From contig NZ_BDUD01000001.1 in the NCBI RefSeq assembly GCF_003113895.1, positions 1,897,821 to 1,961,820 on the forward strand: a DNA stretch of 64,000 nucleotides, in the 5' to 3' direction. Shown piece after piece: positions 18,041-27,269 of this stretch. A program made the translations under genes and the position numbers. The number at the start of each line of letters is the position of its first letter. Position 1 is the first letter of the stretch. The notes under the pieces were generated by a model. The model searched no databases. It saw nothing but the letters and a program-made list of their open reading frames with translations, and was not told the origin of the DNA. The DNA comes from Nostoc commune NIES-4072. Its GTDB lineage: Bacteria; Cyanobacteriota; Cyanobacteriia; Cyanobacteriales; Nostocaceae.

Positions 18041-19609
18041 TTAACGTACCTCTTTAAGGGTATCAATTTGCTTGGTAAACAACTCAGTGAATAAACTAAG
18101 CACAGTCCGTTCTTCACGTACTTTTATATTGGCACTAATGGACATACCTGATTGCAAGGGGACGTTTTTACCCTTAATCACTAAGGATTGTTTATCTAAA
18201 TGGAGCTTTGCCGGAAATCTATAAAACTGATGTGTTTGATCTGGTGGTAATGCGTCTGATCCTATCCCAGCCACTTCCCCTTTGATATCGCCAAATTCGC
18301 TGTAAGGAAAAGAGTCAATTCTGACATCTACCTTCATACCTTTTCGGACAAAACCAATATCTTTGTTAGTGATGAAAACTTCAGCTATATAGTTTTCGTT
18401 TGGCACTATTTGCATCAGTTTTGTGGTTGGAGTAGCTACGAATCCAGGGTTTTTTGCTTGTAAATCGAAAACTGTTCCGGCGACAGGCGCACGCAGTTCT
18501 TGATATTTAACATTTAACTGTGCTTGAGAGATTTTACTATTGACATCTGCCAAACGCTGCTCATTATCTAAAATAACTTTCATGAATTGGCTATCGATTT
18601 CGGCGATGCGCTGTTTGTTATCAGCTATCTTATCCAAAATGTTTTTATCAGAAAGAGCCACCGTATTACTTAACTCTTGTTGCCCTTTTTGTATATCAAA
18701 CTGGAGGCGTTTTTCTTCCTCGCCTAATTGTGCTACTTCTGCTGTACGATTTTGTACTTCTTGTTGTTGGTTGAGATACTGAAGCTGAGAAATACCACCT
18801 TCTTCTGCTAATATCTTAAGTTTAGCTAAAATTCCCTGTTGAATAGCTAAACTTGCTTTACTATCTTCTAGCTTATATTTATTTTGAGCTAGTTGTTTTT
18901 TAATTTTTTCTACTTCTAACCGCGCTGCCGAAGAGCGAGAGTCTAATTCTTTTTTGGCAACTTGTAGAAGTTGTTGCTCATCAATTCCTAGTGCAGTACC
19001 TACACCAGAATTTTTTAATTGAGTCCGTAATAATTCATTTTCCCCTACTAACGTTGCCCGACTTTTCAGCAGAAAAGCAGTTTCTTGTGGCAAATTACCG
19101 CGCAAATACGATAGTTCAGATCCCGTGGCGTTAGTTGCCCCCATCAATCGGCGATAAATCTGGTTTTCTTTAGTTAATGCAACGCGAATTTTATTTAAAG
19201 AATTTAATTCAGCAACAGAAGCGATGGAATCGAAAGTCAGCAACAAATCTCCTGGCTTTACTGCTTGCCCATCTTTAACATTAACTGTTTTTACAACTCC
19301 ACTAACAGGAGCCTGAACTTCTTTGACTGTTCCTTCTGGCTTTAATTGCCCTGTTGCTGGCACTACTTGTTCGATTTTGGCAAAGTAAGCCCAAGCAATA
19401 CCAAAGCAGGCTAGGGCCATTAAAGTCACCATGATTGTACGCGACCAAATTGGAGATTGGCGCAAGACAATAGATTGTTCAAATTCCTGAGTACTTGAGT
19501 TGATTAAAGACTGTTGAGCAGCTTTCTGTTGTTTCGTAAGTACCGGTGAATCTTGCTTGAATCCGTTTTTGTGATTGCTGTTAACGTGATTCCCATTAAG
19601 TTGAGTCAT
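18041..19609 (-). CDS. Type I secretion membrane fusion protein (HlyD family)
   Basis: The 522-residue protein has one N-terminal helix (about 55-80, TIMVTLMALACFGIAWAYFA), then a biotinyl-lipoyl half (VKEVQAPVSGVVKTVNVKDG). A long coiled coil (about 190-370) leads to the returning lipoyl half (ELRAPVAGTVFDLQAKNPG) and a beta-barrel ending. This is the periplasmic adaptor that links an ABC exporter to TolC. The exporter gene lies directly upstream on the same strand across a 306-bp repeat-rich gap. No TolC gene is in the window. The neighbouring RTX proteins are plausible substrates. Confidence 0.93.
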   Translation of the reverse strand: MTQLNGNHVNSNHKNGFKQDSPVLTKQQKAAQQSLINSSTQEFEQSIVLRQSPIWSRTIMVTLMALACFGIAWAYFAKIEQVVPATGQLKPEGTVKEVQAPVSGVVKTVNVKDGQAVKPGDLLLTFDSIASVAELNSLNKIRVALTKENQIYRRLMGATNATGSELSYLRGNLPQETAFLLKSRATLVGENELLRTQLKNSGVGTALGIDEQQLLQVAKKELDSRSSAARLEVEKIKKQLAQNKYKLEDSKASLAIQQGILAKLKILAEEGGISQLQYLNQQQEVQNRTAEVAQLGEEEKRLQFDIQKGQQELSNTVALSDKNILDKIADNKQRIAEIDSQFMKVILDNEQRLADVNSKISQAQLNVKYQELRAPVAGTVFDLQAKNPGFVATPTTKLMQIVPNENYIAEVFITNKDIGFVRKGMKVDVRIDSFPYSEFGDIKGEVAGIGSDALPPDQTHQFYRFPAKLHLDKQSLVIKGKNVPLQSGMSISANIKVREERTVLSLFTELFTKQIDTLKEVR

Positions 19610-19915
19610 AACAATTTTGGATTTTGGATTTTAGATTTTGGATTTTTTGTAGAGTGGACACTCTTTAGCAATGCGAAAAACTTGATTTTGATATTTTGTG
19701 ATAGTACCTACCCTACAGTTATTGCTATATCTATAGAATGTTAGTCAAAGTGAAAATCTTTTGAAAAAGAGGCAGGGAGGGAGGGGGATGAGGGGGATGA
19801 GGGAGCAGGGGGAGATAAGGGAGTGAGGGACAAGAATTAATAGCCAATGCCCAATGCCCCATGCCCAATGCCCCATGCCCCATGCCCAATGCCCCATGCC
19901 CAATGTAATGATTAA
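19610..19915. repeat. STRR-rich gap between exporter and adaptor genes
   Basis: It holds AT-rich 'ttttggatttta' units (19616-19650), GGGGGATGA-type repeats (19770-19830) and CCCAATG/CCCCATG heptamers (19844-19905). No gene is visible. Confidence 0.85.
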
Positions 19916-22900
19916 TTACAAGTTCACATCTTGTTGCTGATACAGGTAAAAATAATGACCTTTAGCAGCCATTAATTCGTGATGGCTACCTTGTTCTATA
20001 ACCCTGCTATTATCCATTACAACGATCATGTCTGCATTACTTACAGTGTTCAGGCGATGGGTAATAAAAAATACTGTATCACCTTTGAATGCTTTGGCTA
20101 AATTGAGACATATTTGCCGTTCTGTGGGATAATCTAAGGCGCTGGTTGCTTCATCTAAAACCAGTAATTTTGGTCGTTGTAAAACAGAGCGAGCGATCGC
20201 AATTCTTTGTCGTTGTCCCCCTGAAAGTGCAGAACCCCGTTCTCCCACCCGTGTGTTGTAACCATTGGGTAAGTTCATGATAAACTCGTGGGCGCACGCA
20301 ACCTGAGCCGCTTCGATAATTTCTTCGGTTGTGGCATCGGGATTGGTTAGGGCAATATTTTCCTGAACGCTACCATCAAACAACAACGTTTCTTGGGGAA
20401 CTACGCCTATTTGTCGTCGCAGTGAATAAAGTTCAACTTTGGCAATATCATAACCATCAATCAAAATTCTGCCGGACTCAGTTTCGTAAAGCCTCAGCAA
20501 TAACTTCATCATCGTACTTTTACCAGATCCACTTTGTCCGACAATGCCGACAAATTTGCCTGGCTCAAATTCGAGGTTGACATTAGAAAGTTGCAGAGGG
20601 CCACTCGTCCCAAAACGGAAGGAAACATTTTCGTATTTCACCGCTCCCTTAATCGTCGGTAAAGGTATATTGTAGCGGTCTGTTTCTCCTTCTTGTGGGG
20701 TATCGACAATATCGCTTAAACGCTCTAAAGACAAGGCTGTTTCTTGGAAGCTTTGCCAGAGTTGAGCTAAACGCAATATTGGGCTGGTGACGTAACCCGA
20801 TATAATTCTAAAGGCAATTAATTCGCCTAAAGTTAATTCTCCTTGGAGTACTAAATAAGCTCCTACCCATAAAACCAGTAAGCTACTAAGTTTGTTGAGA
20901 AAGTTGCTGGTCGAGTTAGCGAGGGTGGAAGTTACAACCGTTTTAAAACCAGCAGCGACAAAACGAGCATAACGCTCTTGCCAAGAAAAGCGCGATCGCA
21001 ATTCGATATTTTGCGCTTTTACGGTTTGAATTCCTGACATCACCTCCACTAAATAAGATTGAGTTTCGGCGTTGCGTTCGGCTTTGCCACGTAACTGTCT
21101 ACTAATGGTGGGAGAAGCAACTAAGGTGATTATCACAAATATTGGAATTGTGCTTAAGCCTACTAAGGTGAGTTGCCAACTGTAAATTAACATCACACCG
21201 ATATAGACCAAGGAAAACAGAGCATCTAACCCGACTGTTAGGGCAGTACCAGTCAAGAATTGGCGGATATTTTCTAATTCGTTGATCCGAGTGGAAAGTT
21301 CACCCACCGGTCGGCGTTCAAAGTAGCGCAGTGGTAAACGTAATAAGTGGTCAATAATTTGCGACCCTAAACCCATATCGATCCGGTTAGTGGTATCGAC
21401 AAATAAGTAGGTTCTTAAGGTAGTCAGTACGGCTTCAAATAGTCCGACTACTAATAGTAAAATCCCCAAAATATGTAGTGTGCCAATACTATTTTGAGTG
21501 ATAACTTTGTCGATAATTAACTGAACCACCAAAGGATTCGCCAACGCTGCCAATTGCACGAAAAAGGAAGCGATAAAGACCTCTATCAGGACTCGACGGT
21601 GGCGTGACAAATAGGGTAGAAACCACCGTAAACTAAAACGCTCTTGCGGCGTTTGATTGGTAGTACTCAGCAGTAATACCCTAACTTTGGGCGGAAAGTC
21701 GGTTGGATCAACATCTAATTGTTCAACCAATTGAGCGGGTTTGCAGCGCACAATTCCTTTCGATGGAACACCCACAACCACGGTATTTGCATCCACTTCA
21801 TATAAAACGGCAAAATTATCACCATAACGAATCAGCGCCGGTGTCGGAATGCGCGACACTGAGGCGATTGGTAGCTCTAGCAACTGCGCTTTCAGTCCGA
21901 TTAACTCTGCTAGGTAAGCTGTAACTTGAAACGATATGACACCCTGACGTTTGACTTGCTCAGTTAAGATGCGGCGAACCACTTCTCGACGAAACGGCAT
22001 TTCTAGGTGCTTCGCGATCATTTGGAAGCAGGCGAAGGCTGTATTTAATTCTCCCTTACCACTAAAAAACGGGTATTTTTGTTTTGACGAACTTTTTGAG
22101 GTTGGGGGGGGTGTCTGGGGAAATATTTCGTCTGATGCATAGGGAATATCTAATTCCTCTGTGCTATCTGATTTAGTGTTACTTACCGCAAGGACTATCT
22201 CATGACTATCTTCTAATATCAAATCTGACGGATGTATACCAACCAACCGTGCAGGGTTTTGACTTATGACTTGGATATTGTCTCTGTCATTGTCGAATTC
22301 TAGGCGATCGCCAGGTGAGAAATTCGTGACTGTACCTCCGCCACTCAAAAACCACACTCTTTCCCTATCGAGTTGGTTGAATGGAGTTGCTCCTGGAGGG
22401 AGGTAATGTATTTTCGCCTGTGGTAAGGCCTTTTCTGCCACTTCTTTAAAATTTAAAGTAGCGAGCGGTTGCTGTTTCCAATACGAGCTGAGAATATCAA
22501 AAACTTCTACTAAATAGCTGCGGTTCTTGCGAGCATTGGCAAAATCTGGGTATAAACCCAGAAAGCTAAAATATGCTGATGCATTCACGGTTAAACATAC
22601 TACTTCGGTGGAGGCGATCGCTGTTTCACAGGCGACATCGCGCAACAAACCAATTTCGCCGATAGTTTCCCCCGGTTGCAGCAATTTTAGAGTAATTGGC
22701 AGTTGCGTGTGGGGGTCATATCCCAACAGGCGCACTTGTCCCTCATAAATGATGGTGATGTGTTCTGGGAGGCTTTCTTTACCGATGATTTTCTGACCTA
22801 TCCGATAGCGCCAAGCTTGCACCTGTTCTGATAGGTTAGCGATCGCAGCATCTGGTAAGCGATCAAACCCTTCTAGGGTGGTGACAAATTCGAGGAAACT

Positions 22901-22918
22901 GTTCTTAATATAAGTCAT
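19916..22918 (-). CDS. Type I secretion ABC exporter with cyclic-nucleotide-binding and degenerate C39 domains
   Basis: The protein, about 1000 residues, begins with a cyclic-nucleotide-binding fold (about 10-150, PGETIGEIGLL). A linker leads to a C39-like domain (about 285-420), five or six membrane helices (about 440-720) and the ATPase (GQSGSGKST, LSGGQRQRIAIAR, LLVLDEATSALD). In the C39 domain the catalytic cysteine of DCGxxC is threonine (NTAFACF) and the histidine position reads DNF, so it should not cleave leaders. That is the HlyB pattern for RTX cargo rather than a bacteriocin exporter. I prefer ATG 22918 over a TTG nine bases upstream. The HlyD gene follows. The cNMP-type domain suggests allosteric control, but the ligand is unknown. 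The domain order also resembles HetC. Confidence 0.92.
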   Translation of the reverse strand: MTYIKNSFLEFVTTLEGFDRLPDAAIANLSEQVQAWRYRIGQKIIGKESLPEHITIIYEGQVRLLGYDPHTQLPITLKLLQPGETIGEIGLLRDVACETAIASTEVVCLTVNASAYFSFLGLYPDFANARKNRSYLVEVFDILSSYWKQQPLATLNFKEVAEKALPQAKIHYLPPGATPFNQLDRERVWFLSGGGTVTNFSPGDRLEFDNDRDNIQVISQNPARLVGIHPSDLILEDSHEIVLAVSNTKSDSTEELDIPYASDEIFPQTPPPTSKSSSKQKYPFFSGKGELNTAFACFQMIAKHLEMPFRREVVRRILTEQVKRQGVISFQVTAYLAELIGLKAQLLELPIASVSRIPTPALIRYGDNFAVLYEVDANTVVVGVPSKGIVRCKPAQLVEQLDVDPTDFPPKVRVLLLSTTNQTPQERFSLRWFLPYLSRHRRVLIEVFIASFFVQLAALANPLVVQLIIDKVITQNSIGTLHILGILLLVVGLFEAVLTTLRTYLFVDTTNRIDMGLGSQIIDHLLRLPLRYFERRPVGELSTRINELENIRQFLTGTALTVGLDALFSLVYIGVMLIYSWQLTLVGLSTIPIFVIITLVASPTISRQLRGKAERNAETQSYLVEVMSGIQTVKAQNIELRSRFSWQERYARFVAAGFKTVVTSTLANSTSNFLNKLSSLLVLWVGAYLVLQGELTLGELIAFRIISGYVTSPILRLAQLWQSFQETALSLERLSDIVDTPQEGETDRYNIPLPTIKGAVKYENVSFRFGTSGPLQLSNVNLEFEPGKFVGIVGQSGSGKSTMMKLLLRLYETESGRILIDGYDIAKVELYSLRRQIGVVPQETLLFDGSVQENIALTNPDATTEEIIEAAQVACAHEFIMNLPNGYNTRVGERGSALSGGQRQRIAIARSVLQRPKLLVLDEATSALDYPTERQICLNLAKAFKGDTVFFITHRLNTVSNADMIVVMDNSRVIEQGSHHELMAAKGHYFYLYQQQDVNL

Positions 22919-23722
22919 ATAAAACAAGTAAAAGTGAGGAATTAAGCCGAAAACATTAAGGAGTATTCCTTACTAACAGTGAGAGCGTTGGCTTTTATGC
23001 TAGTAGTGGCAATACTTCTGTGCAATTCCGGTGTCTAAATATGTAAAACTACAGAGAGGAGGTTCGTCTAATTGCAGGACTGTATTTATATCACACGTTT
23101 AGAATTGTTAGGCGTTTTTCAAAATCAAGTAAAGTATGGTGTCAGTACATTGAGGATAAGTTATCACTTGATTAACGCCACATAATTTATACAAACGTAA
23201 AATCAGTATTTAGCATTGCAATTATGTGTAAAATGGATACCTATCATCAAACGAAGACACAGAAACGTAGTTTTTAAATTTAGCGTCGCCCGTTTTAATT
23301 TATGATAATCAACATGAAACTATCACGGATGCTTTTTTAAGTAAATACCCTAGTTAAAAATTATGTAATAAAAAAAACTTTAAATTTCTGAACTATTTTT
23401 TACAAATTCTTATAGGGATTGATAGTCTCACTGATGGCAAAGACGGTAAGTCCTGTTGGTAAACACCGATATGCCGGATTTTTGAAAGAATTATCCATCA
23501 CTTTTTTGCTAGCTTAATTTCATAAAAATTAACTAGAAAAATTAATCTTAAGATTTTTATCACCGCAAAGGGATTAAACATTAAATTTATGAAGTAAATC
23601 CAATAACTGCCTTCAGTAAATTTACTAGTTTAATTAATATGGAGTCAATCTAATCGCTATGATCGCTATGTATTATAACTTAGAACTTACGCAAAAAGGC
23701 AGTGAAAGCCTTGATTTACCCT
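22919..23722. other. Long AT-rich intergenic region upstream of the exporter
   Basis: About 800 bases without a gene. It should contain the exporter promoter. Near 23155-23175 the minus strand shows GTTAATCA and GATAACTT on an 11-bp period, a poor Pho-box-like pair. An AACTTACGCA fragment at about 23686 resembles the end of the MITE found at 46490 and 56228. Confidence 0.4.
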
Positions 23723-23765
23723 AGACGCATACTCTTAGGTCGAAGCAAGCTAGGAGTATGCGTCT
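23723..23765. repeat. 12-bp perfect inverted repeat (hairpin)
   Basis: AGACGCATACTC (23723-23734) pairs with GAGTATGCGTCT (23754-23765) across a 19-base loop. It overlaps the end of the truncated gene fragment at 23750-24094 and probably marks the inserted sequence that cut it. Confidence 0.8.
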
Positions 23766-24094
23766 GTCTGCGGGGCGCTTACCCGTAGCGTGTCGCAGGG
23801 AACTAGGAAATAAATCACCTTAGCTTGTTGCACGGCGGCTTCGGCATAACCAGTAGCACTAGGGGCAATGTCACCAATATTTCCTTGTTGATTGTCTACG
23901 GTAAATACTCCCACTTCATAGAGCTGATTAGAACTGCGACCTGTCAGTTCTACTGAGAGTCTTATTTTATCACTATTACCTTTGACGGTGAAGACATCAC
24001 TATCAACACTCTTCGATAGTGGAATATCATTGTCAGTGATGCCAACGTTGACAGAGGCGATCGCAATCCCATCATAATTAGCATAGTCCAACAC
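23750..24094 (-). pseudogene. Fragment of a Calx-beta/secreted calcium-binding protein gene
   Basis: The 114-codon frame begins at TTG just after an in-frame stop. It contains the end of a Calx-beta domain (VNVGITDND) and then a domain seen in large cyanobacterial secreted proteins before DUF4114 (SDVFTVKGNSDKIRLSVELTGR, YEVGVFTVDNQQGNIGDIAPSATGYAEAA). It then runs into repeat DNA and loses homology after QQAKVIYF. Both ends are missing, so this is the remnant of a further secreted protein gene in the island. Confidence 0.7.
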
Positions 24095-24114
24095 CGGCCC
24101 TTAAAGTAATGTTG

Positions 24115-24142
24115 TAAAAAACGAGGGAGAATCATTCCCTCG
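24115..24142 (-). terminator. Rho-independent terminator after the phosphodiesterase gene
   Basis: On the minus strand CGAGGGA and TCCCTCG form a 7-bp stem with a 7-base loop, followed by a run of six T. It lies 45 bases past the stop of the gene at 24187-26859. Confidence 0.8.
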
Positions 24143-24186
24143 CATTAAGTAATGAATGTTGAATCTAAGCTGTAATCATTTTTCGG

Positions 24187-26859
24187 CTAAATGGCATTAG
24201 CAGAAAAAACAAAATCATTTGCTGTAAGGCTAGTTGATGTAATTCCAACTAATGAAACTAACTCTGTATTTCCGATTTTCACTAGAGTGTCATTGCCTTG
24301 TTGCAACAGTGTTAAACCACTAAACTGATTAACACCAATCCCACCAAGCCCGATTTTATCAGTGCCGATCGCAAAATCAGTCACAATGTTTTTGCTAGTT
24401 GGCAGACTACCATTAGCAATCCAGAATTGGTCAATACCAGCACCACCACTGAGGCGATTACCGCCCTGTTGACCAGCAAATAGCACATCATCACCATCGC
24501 CACCAAATAACGAGTCATTCACACCGGAGAAAAGTTTGTCATCTCCAGAACCACCGTAGAGGCGGTTATTGCTACCTTTACTCGTGAGGGTATCGTTACC
24601 TGAGCCACCGAAGGACAGTTGACGAGTTCCTTCAACTACTGTCAAAGTATCATTACCTGCTGCCCCAAACAAATTATTACTACCATTGGCTTCAACTACG
24701 GTAATTTCATCATTACCAGCACCACCATCAACAGTAGTATTGTTAGCAGGGCCATTTGTGCCAATAAAGACTTGATCGTTACCATCTCCTGTGGACACAG
24801 AGGAGTTACTACCAACTAACACCGTGTCATCACCGCTTCCAGTCACGATAGTGTTACCTTTAGTACCCCCTACAAAGTCAGCTCCATCACCTGTGAATAA
24901 GGTTTGATTTGCCTTCAGGGTGACATCATCACTACTGGTAGAACCAAATTGAAGGTCTAGTGTTGTTAGTCCAACAGTGCGACCATCAAACCCTGCGGCT
25001 GTAAAGTACTGAGTATTGCCTACACTCTGAGAATCTAGAATTGTTGCTTGACCATTAGCAGTTTCTTCCGAAGTCAAGACTTGTTTATTGGAGAGAACTG
25101 CATTCGGGCCTCCCACTAGTGCTTCTGTAATGACGCGACCTTTCAAATCGCCATTACTGGGAATATCTAACCCCAGAATCCGAGCAAGTGTAGGCGTTAC
25201 ATCAGCATTACTAACAGGCGCATAGTCCACATAGCCTTGTTTAAAGTCGGGGCCAATAGCCACCATGTTATTGAAGGTATCACCTCGACCAAAGCTGCCA
25301 TGCATCCCCTGTCCTTGCTGCAAAGTTGTATCAGCAATTTCTACTTGAGCTTGAGGGTTGTTTGGGTTGCTTGGGTCTGTGCTAAAGCTTTTGAAGTTGA
25401 TAACTATAGATGGAACTGGTGTTTTAGCATCACCTTTTAGCCCGATCGCACTCAGTGGTAAAGCACCTGGGATGTCTCCATAGGCATCGTCTACAAAAAT
25501 CCCACTGATATAGTCTTTTTGCGAAAGCAAATCCACGACCTGTTTAGCAAAGTTAGCATTGCCATTGGGCAGATAAATCAAGTCAGATCCACCATTAGCA
25601 GCTACAACTATCTTTGTACCTGGGTCAAGTTGACCATTAATTACCTCACCTGTACCACCAATTACACCATTCCCCGAAATAGGACGTTGACCTTTTGTGG
25701 CATCAACAGTTGCATACTGGATCTGGTTGAGGTTTGGGGGCAGGGTTGTCGGGTTAGGATCGTATAGGGGTAAACCTAGATCATGAGCCAAATCAATTGC
25801 AACAAAGCCTGCTGGTAGAAATCCCGGATTTACGCCTTCATAAGTTTGGGTGGCAGCATAACTTGTAGTTTTTGTACCTTGACTATCAATAGCTTGCTTG
25901 CTGATGGTAGAAAAACCGTGGTCGGAAGTAATAAAGACATCAGTAGTCTTATCTAAGCCTGTACTTTTAAGATAGTCAAGAAGTTGCTTTAAATTATCAT
26001 CAGCATTTTTGACGCCAGCTTTTGAAGTAGGGCCATTTATACCTGGTGTTAAAGTGTTTAAGCTATCACCCTGATTGTGTTGAGTACCATCAGGATCTCT
26101 TGACCAATAAACCAATGCGAATGGTTTACCCTCTTCCTGAAATTTAGGTAAAATTACTTTGGTAGTGGCATCTGCAAAATATTGTTGTTGAGCCACATTG
26201 GCATTCAGAGTGCCAGGAGTTGTGTTAGTACCTGCTGGCTGGACTCGTGGTGTGGGTTTTACATCCAGACCAGCCGCTTGTAAGCGGTTGACAATATCTG
26301 GATCAAGTGGAACACCAGAAGGTGAACCGGCGGCTGTAGGCGGCGGTGTTGCACCATTTGTAGTGTCATCAATAATAATTGTATCGGGAGTAGGAATAGT
26401 ACCTGTAGTACCACCTTCTCGGTTAACTTGGGTAACATCTTGGATGGCAACTGGCCCTAGTTTACCAACTGCTGCTGTGTTGAAACCCTGCGATCGCGCA
26501 TAAGCTAGGAGTGACTCTTCATCTAAAAAGTTGTTACCGGGAAACTTTTCGTCAATATCTCCTAAAACCGCATCGTTTTCGATGAATGGCGTGACACTAC
26601 CATTGGCATTAGGACTAGGAAAACCAGTGTAGATGGTGTTGCTAAAGTCACCTGTATCACCAAGATAATGCCCTGTTGCGATCGCAGAAGCATTTGGCGT
26701 GGTAAATGTCGGAAACAGCGAATGACTATTGGCAAAACTAACTCCCTGCTGACGGATGCTATATAAAGTTGGAGTGTCAATGGGGTTTACAGAACCGTTA
26801 CGCAATCCATCAGCAACAAAAATAATGACATTTCTACCATTGCCATTTGTATCAGCCAT
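24187..26859 (-). CDS. Secreted RTX phosphodiesterase/nucleotide pyrophosphatase (alkaline phosphatase superfamily)
   Basis: The 890-residue protein has a type I phosphodiesterase/nucleotide pyrophosphatase domain (about 8-590) with metal ligand D17 (VADGLR), nucleophile T53 (FPTFTTPN), DPDGTQH, TSDHGF and GMHGSFG. A region of about 250 residues with GGxGxD calcium-binding repeats (for example [19 protein letters not shown]) and a C-terminal type I secretion segment follow. There is no signal peptide. Likely substrates are phosphodiesters or nucleotides, which cannot be resolved from sequence. AAGGAG lies nine bases before the ATG. It has its own Pho-box-like site at 27077 and its own terminator. 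The C-terminal 250 residues are nearly shared with the next two upstream proteins. Confidence 0.9.
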   Translation of the reverse strand: MADTNGNGRNVIIFVADGLRNGSVNPIDTPTLYSIRQQGVSFANSHSLFPTFTTPNASAIATGHYLGDTGDFSNTIYTGFPSPNANGSVTPFIENDAVLGDIDEKFPGNNFLDEESLLAYARSQGFNTAAVGKLGPVAIQDVTQVNREGGTTGTIPTPDTIIIDDTTNGATPPPTAAGSPSGVPLDPDIVNRLQAAGLDVKPTPRVQPAGTNTTPGTLNANVAQQQYFADATTKVILPKFQEEGKPFALVYWSRDPDGTQHNQGDSLNTLTPGINGPTSKAGVKNADDNLKQLLDYLKSTGLDKTTDVFITSDHGFSTISKQAIDSQGTKTTSYAATQTYEGVNPGFLPAGFVAIDLAHDLGLPLYDPNPTTLPPNLNQIQYATVDATKGQRPISGNGVIGGTGEVINGQLDPGTKIVVAANGGSDLIYLPNGNANFAKQVVDLLSQKDYISGIFVDDAYGDIPGALPLSAIGLKGDAKTPVPSIVINFKSFSTDPSNPNNPQAQVEIADTTLQQGQGMHGSFGRGDTFNNMVAIGPDFKQGYVDYAPVSNADVTPTLARILGLDIPSNGDLKGRVITEALVGGPNAVLSNKQVLTSEETANGQATILDSQSVGNTQYFTAAGFDGRTVGLTTLDLQFGSTSSDDVTLKANQTLFTGDGADFVGGTKGNTIVTGSGDDTVLVGSNSSVSTGDGNDQVFIGTNGPANNTTVDGGAGNDEITVVEANGSNNLFGAAGNDTLTVVEGTRQLSFGGSGNDTLTSKGSNNRLYGGSGDDKLFSGVNDSLFGGDGDDVLFAGQQGGNRLSGGAGIDQFWIANGSLPTSKNIVTDFAIGTDKIGLGGIGVNQFSGLTLLQQGNDTLVKIGNTELVSLVGITSTSLTANDFVFSANAI

Positions 26860-27076
26860 GTCAGCTACTCCTTAAGTATTGTGAGCTACGATTGATTAAT
26901 CGCAGCAATTGGATGTCTGTAGATTGAGCAATTAATTACACTCAACTCAAACGAAAATTCTTTGCTAGAAAAACCTGGGTAGTATTTGGCGACAAAATGC
27001 TTGGTATCCACATAAATTAGTGGAGAAAATCAAATGAATATAACTCTGGTCACTTTTTCAAAAGATAGTTGTTCAA
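26860..27076. other. Leader region of the phosphodiesterase gene
   Basis: This region of about 217 bases lies between the ATG and the Pho-box-like site. A CTTAAGGAG stretch contains the ribosome binding site. No gene is visible. If the Pho box is used, the mRNA leader is long. Confidence 0.4.
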
Positions 27077-27105
27077 AGTTTAAGGAAGGTTATAAGCAAG
27101 TTAAG
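27077..27105 (-). promoter_or_regulatory. Pho-box-like site upstream of RTX phosphodiesterase
   Basis: Read on the minus strand: CTTAACTT, three bases, TATAACCT, two bases, CTTAAACT. The cyanobacterial Pho box (SphR/PhoB site) is tandem 8-bp repeats close to CTTAACCT with three-base spacers, so this is a good match with one short spacer. It points toward the gene starting at 26859 and lies between the preceding gene's terminator and that gene. Confidence 0.6.
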
Positions 27106-27139
27106 ATTTTGGACAAAAAGCAGAAGGATATTTACGAAC

Positions 27140-27176
27140 AAAAAGATCCCCGACTTCTTCAAGAAATCGGGGATCT
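27140..27176 (-). terminator. Terminator after the GDPD/phytase-like gene
   Basis: A perfect 10-bp stem, AGATCCCCGA (27144-27153) with TCGGGGATCT (27167-27176), is followed on the minus strand by TTTT. It separates transcription of the gene at 27270-30404 from the next one. Confidence 0.85.
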
Positions 27177-27269
27177 GATCCTTTAAGTGGAGAGCAAATC
27201 AAATATGATTAGCAAAATCGCTACAGCTTAATTAATTAATGTTGAATTTAAGCTGTAATCATCTTTCGG

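Noticed and set aside
19916..22918. Bacteriocin (double-glycine leader) exporter
   Set aside because: The C39 domain lacks catalytic Cys and His, and no small GG-leader peptide gene was seen nearby; RTX substrates fit better.
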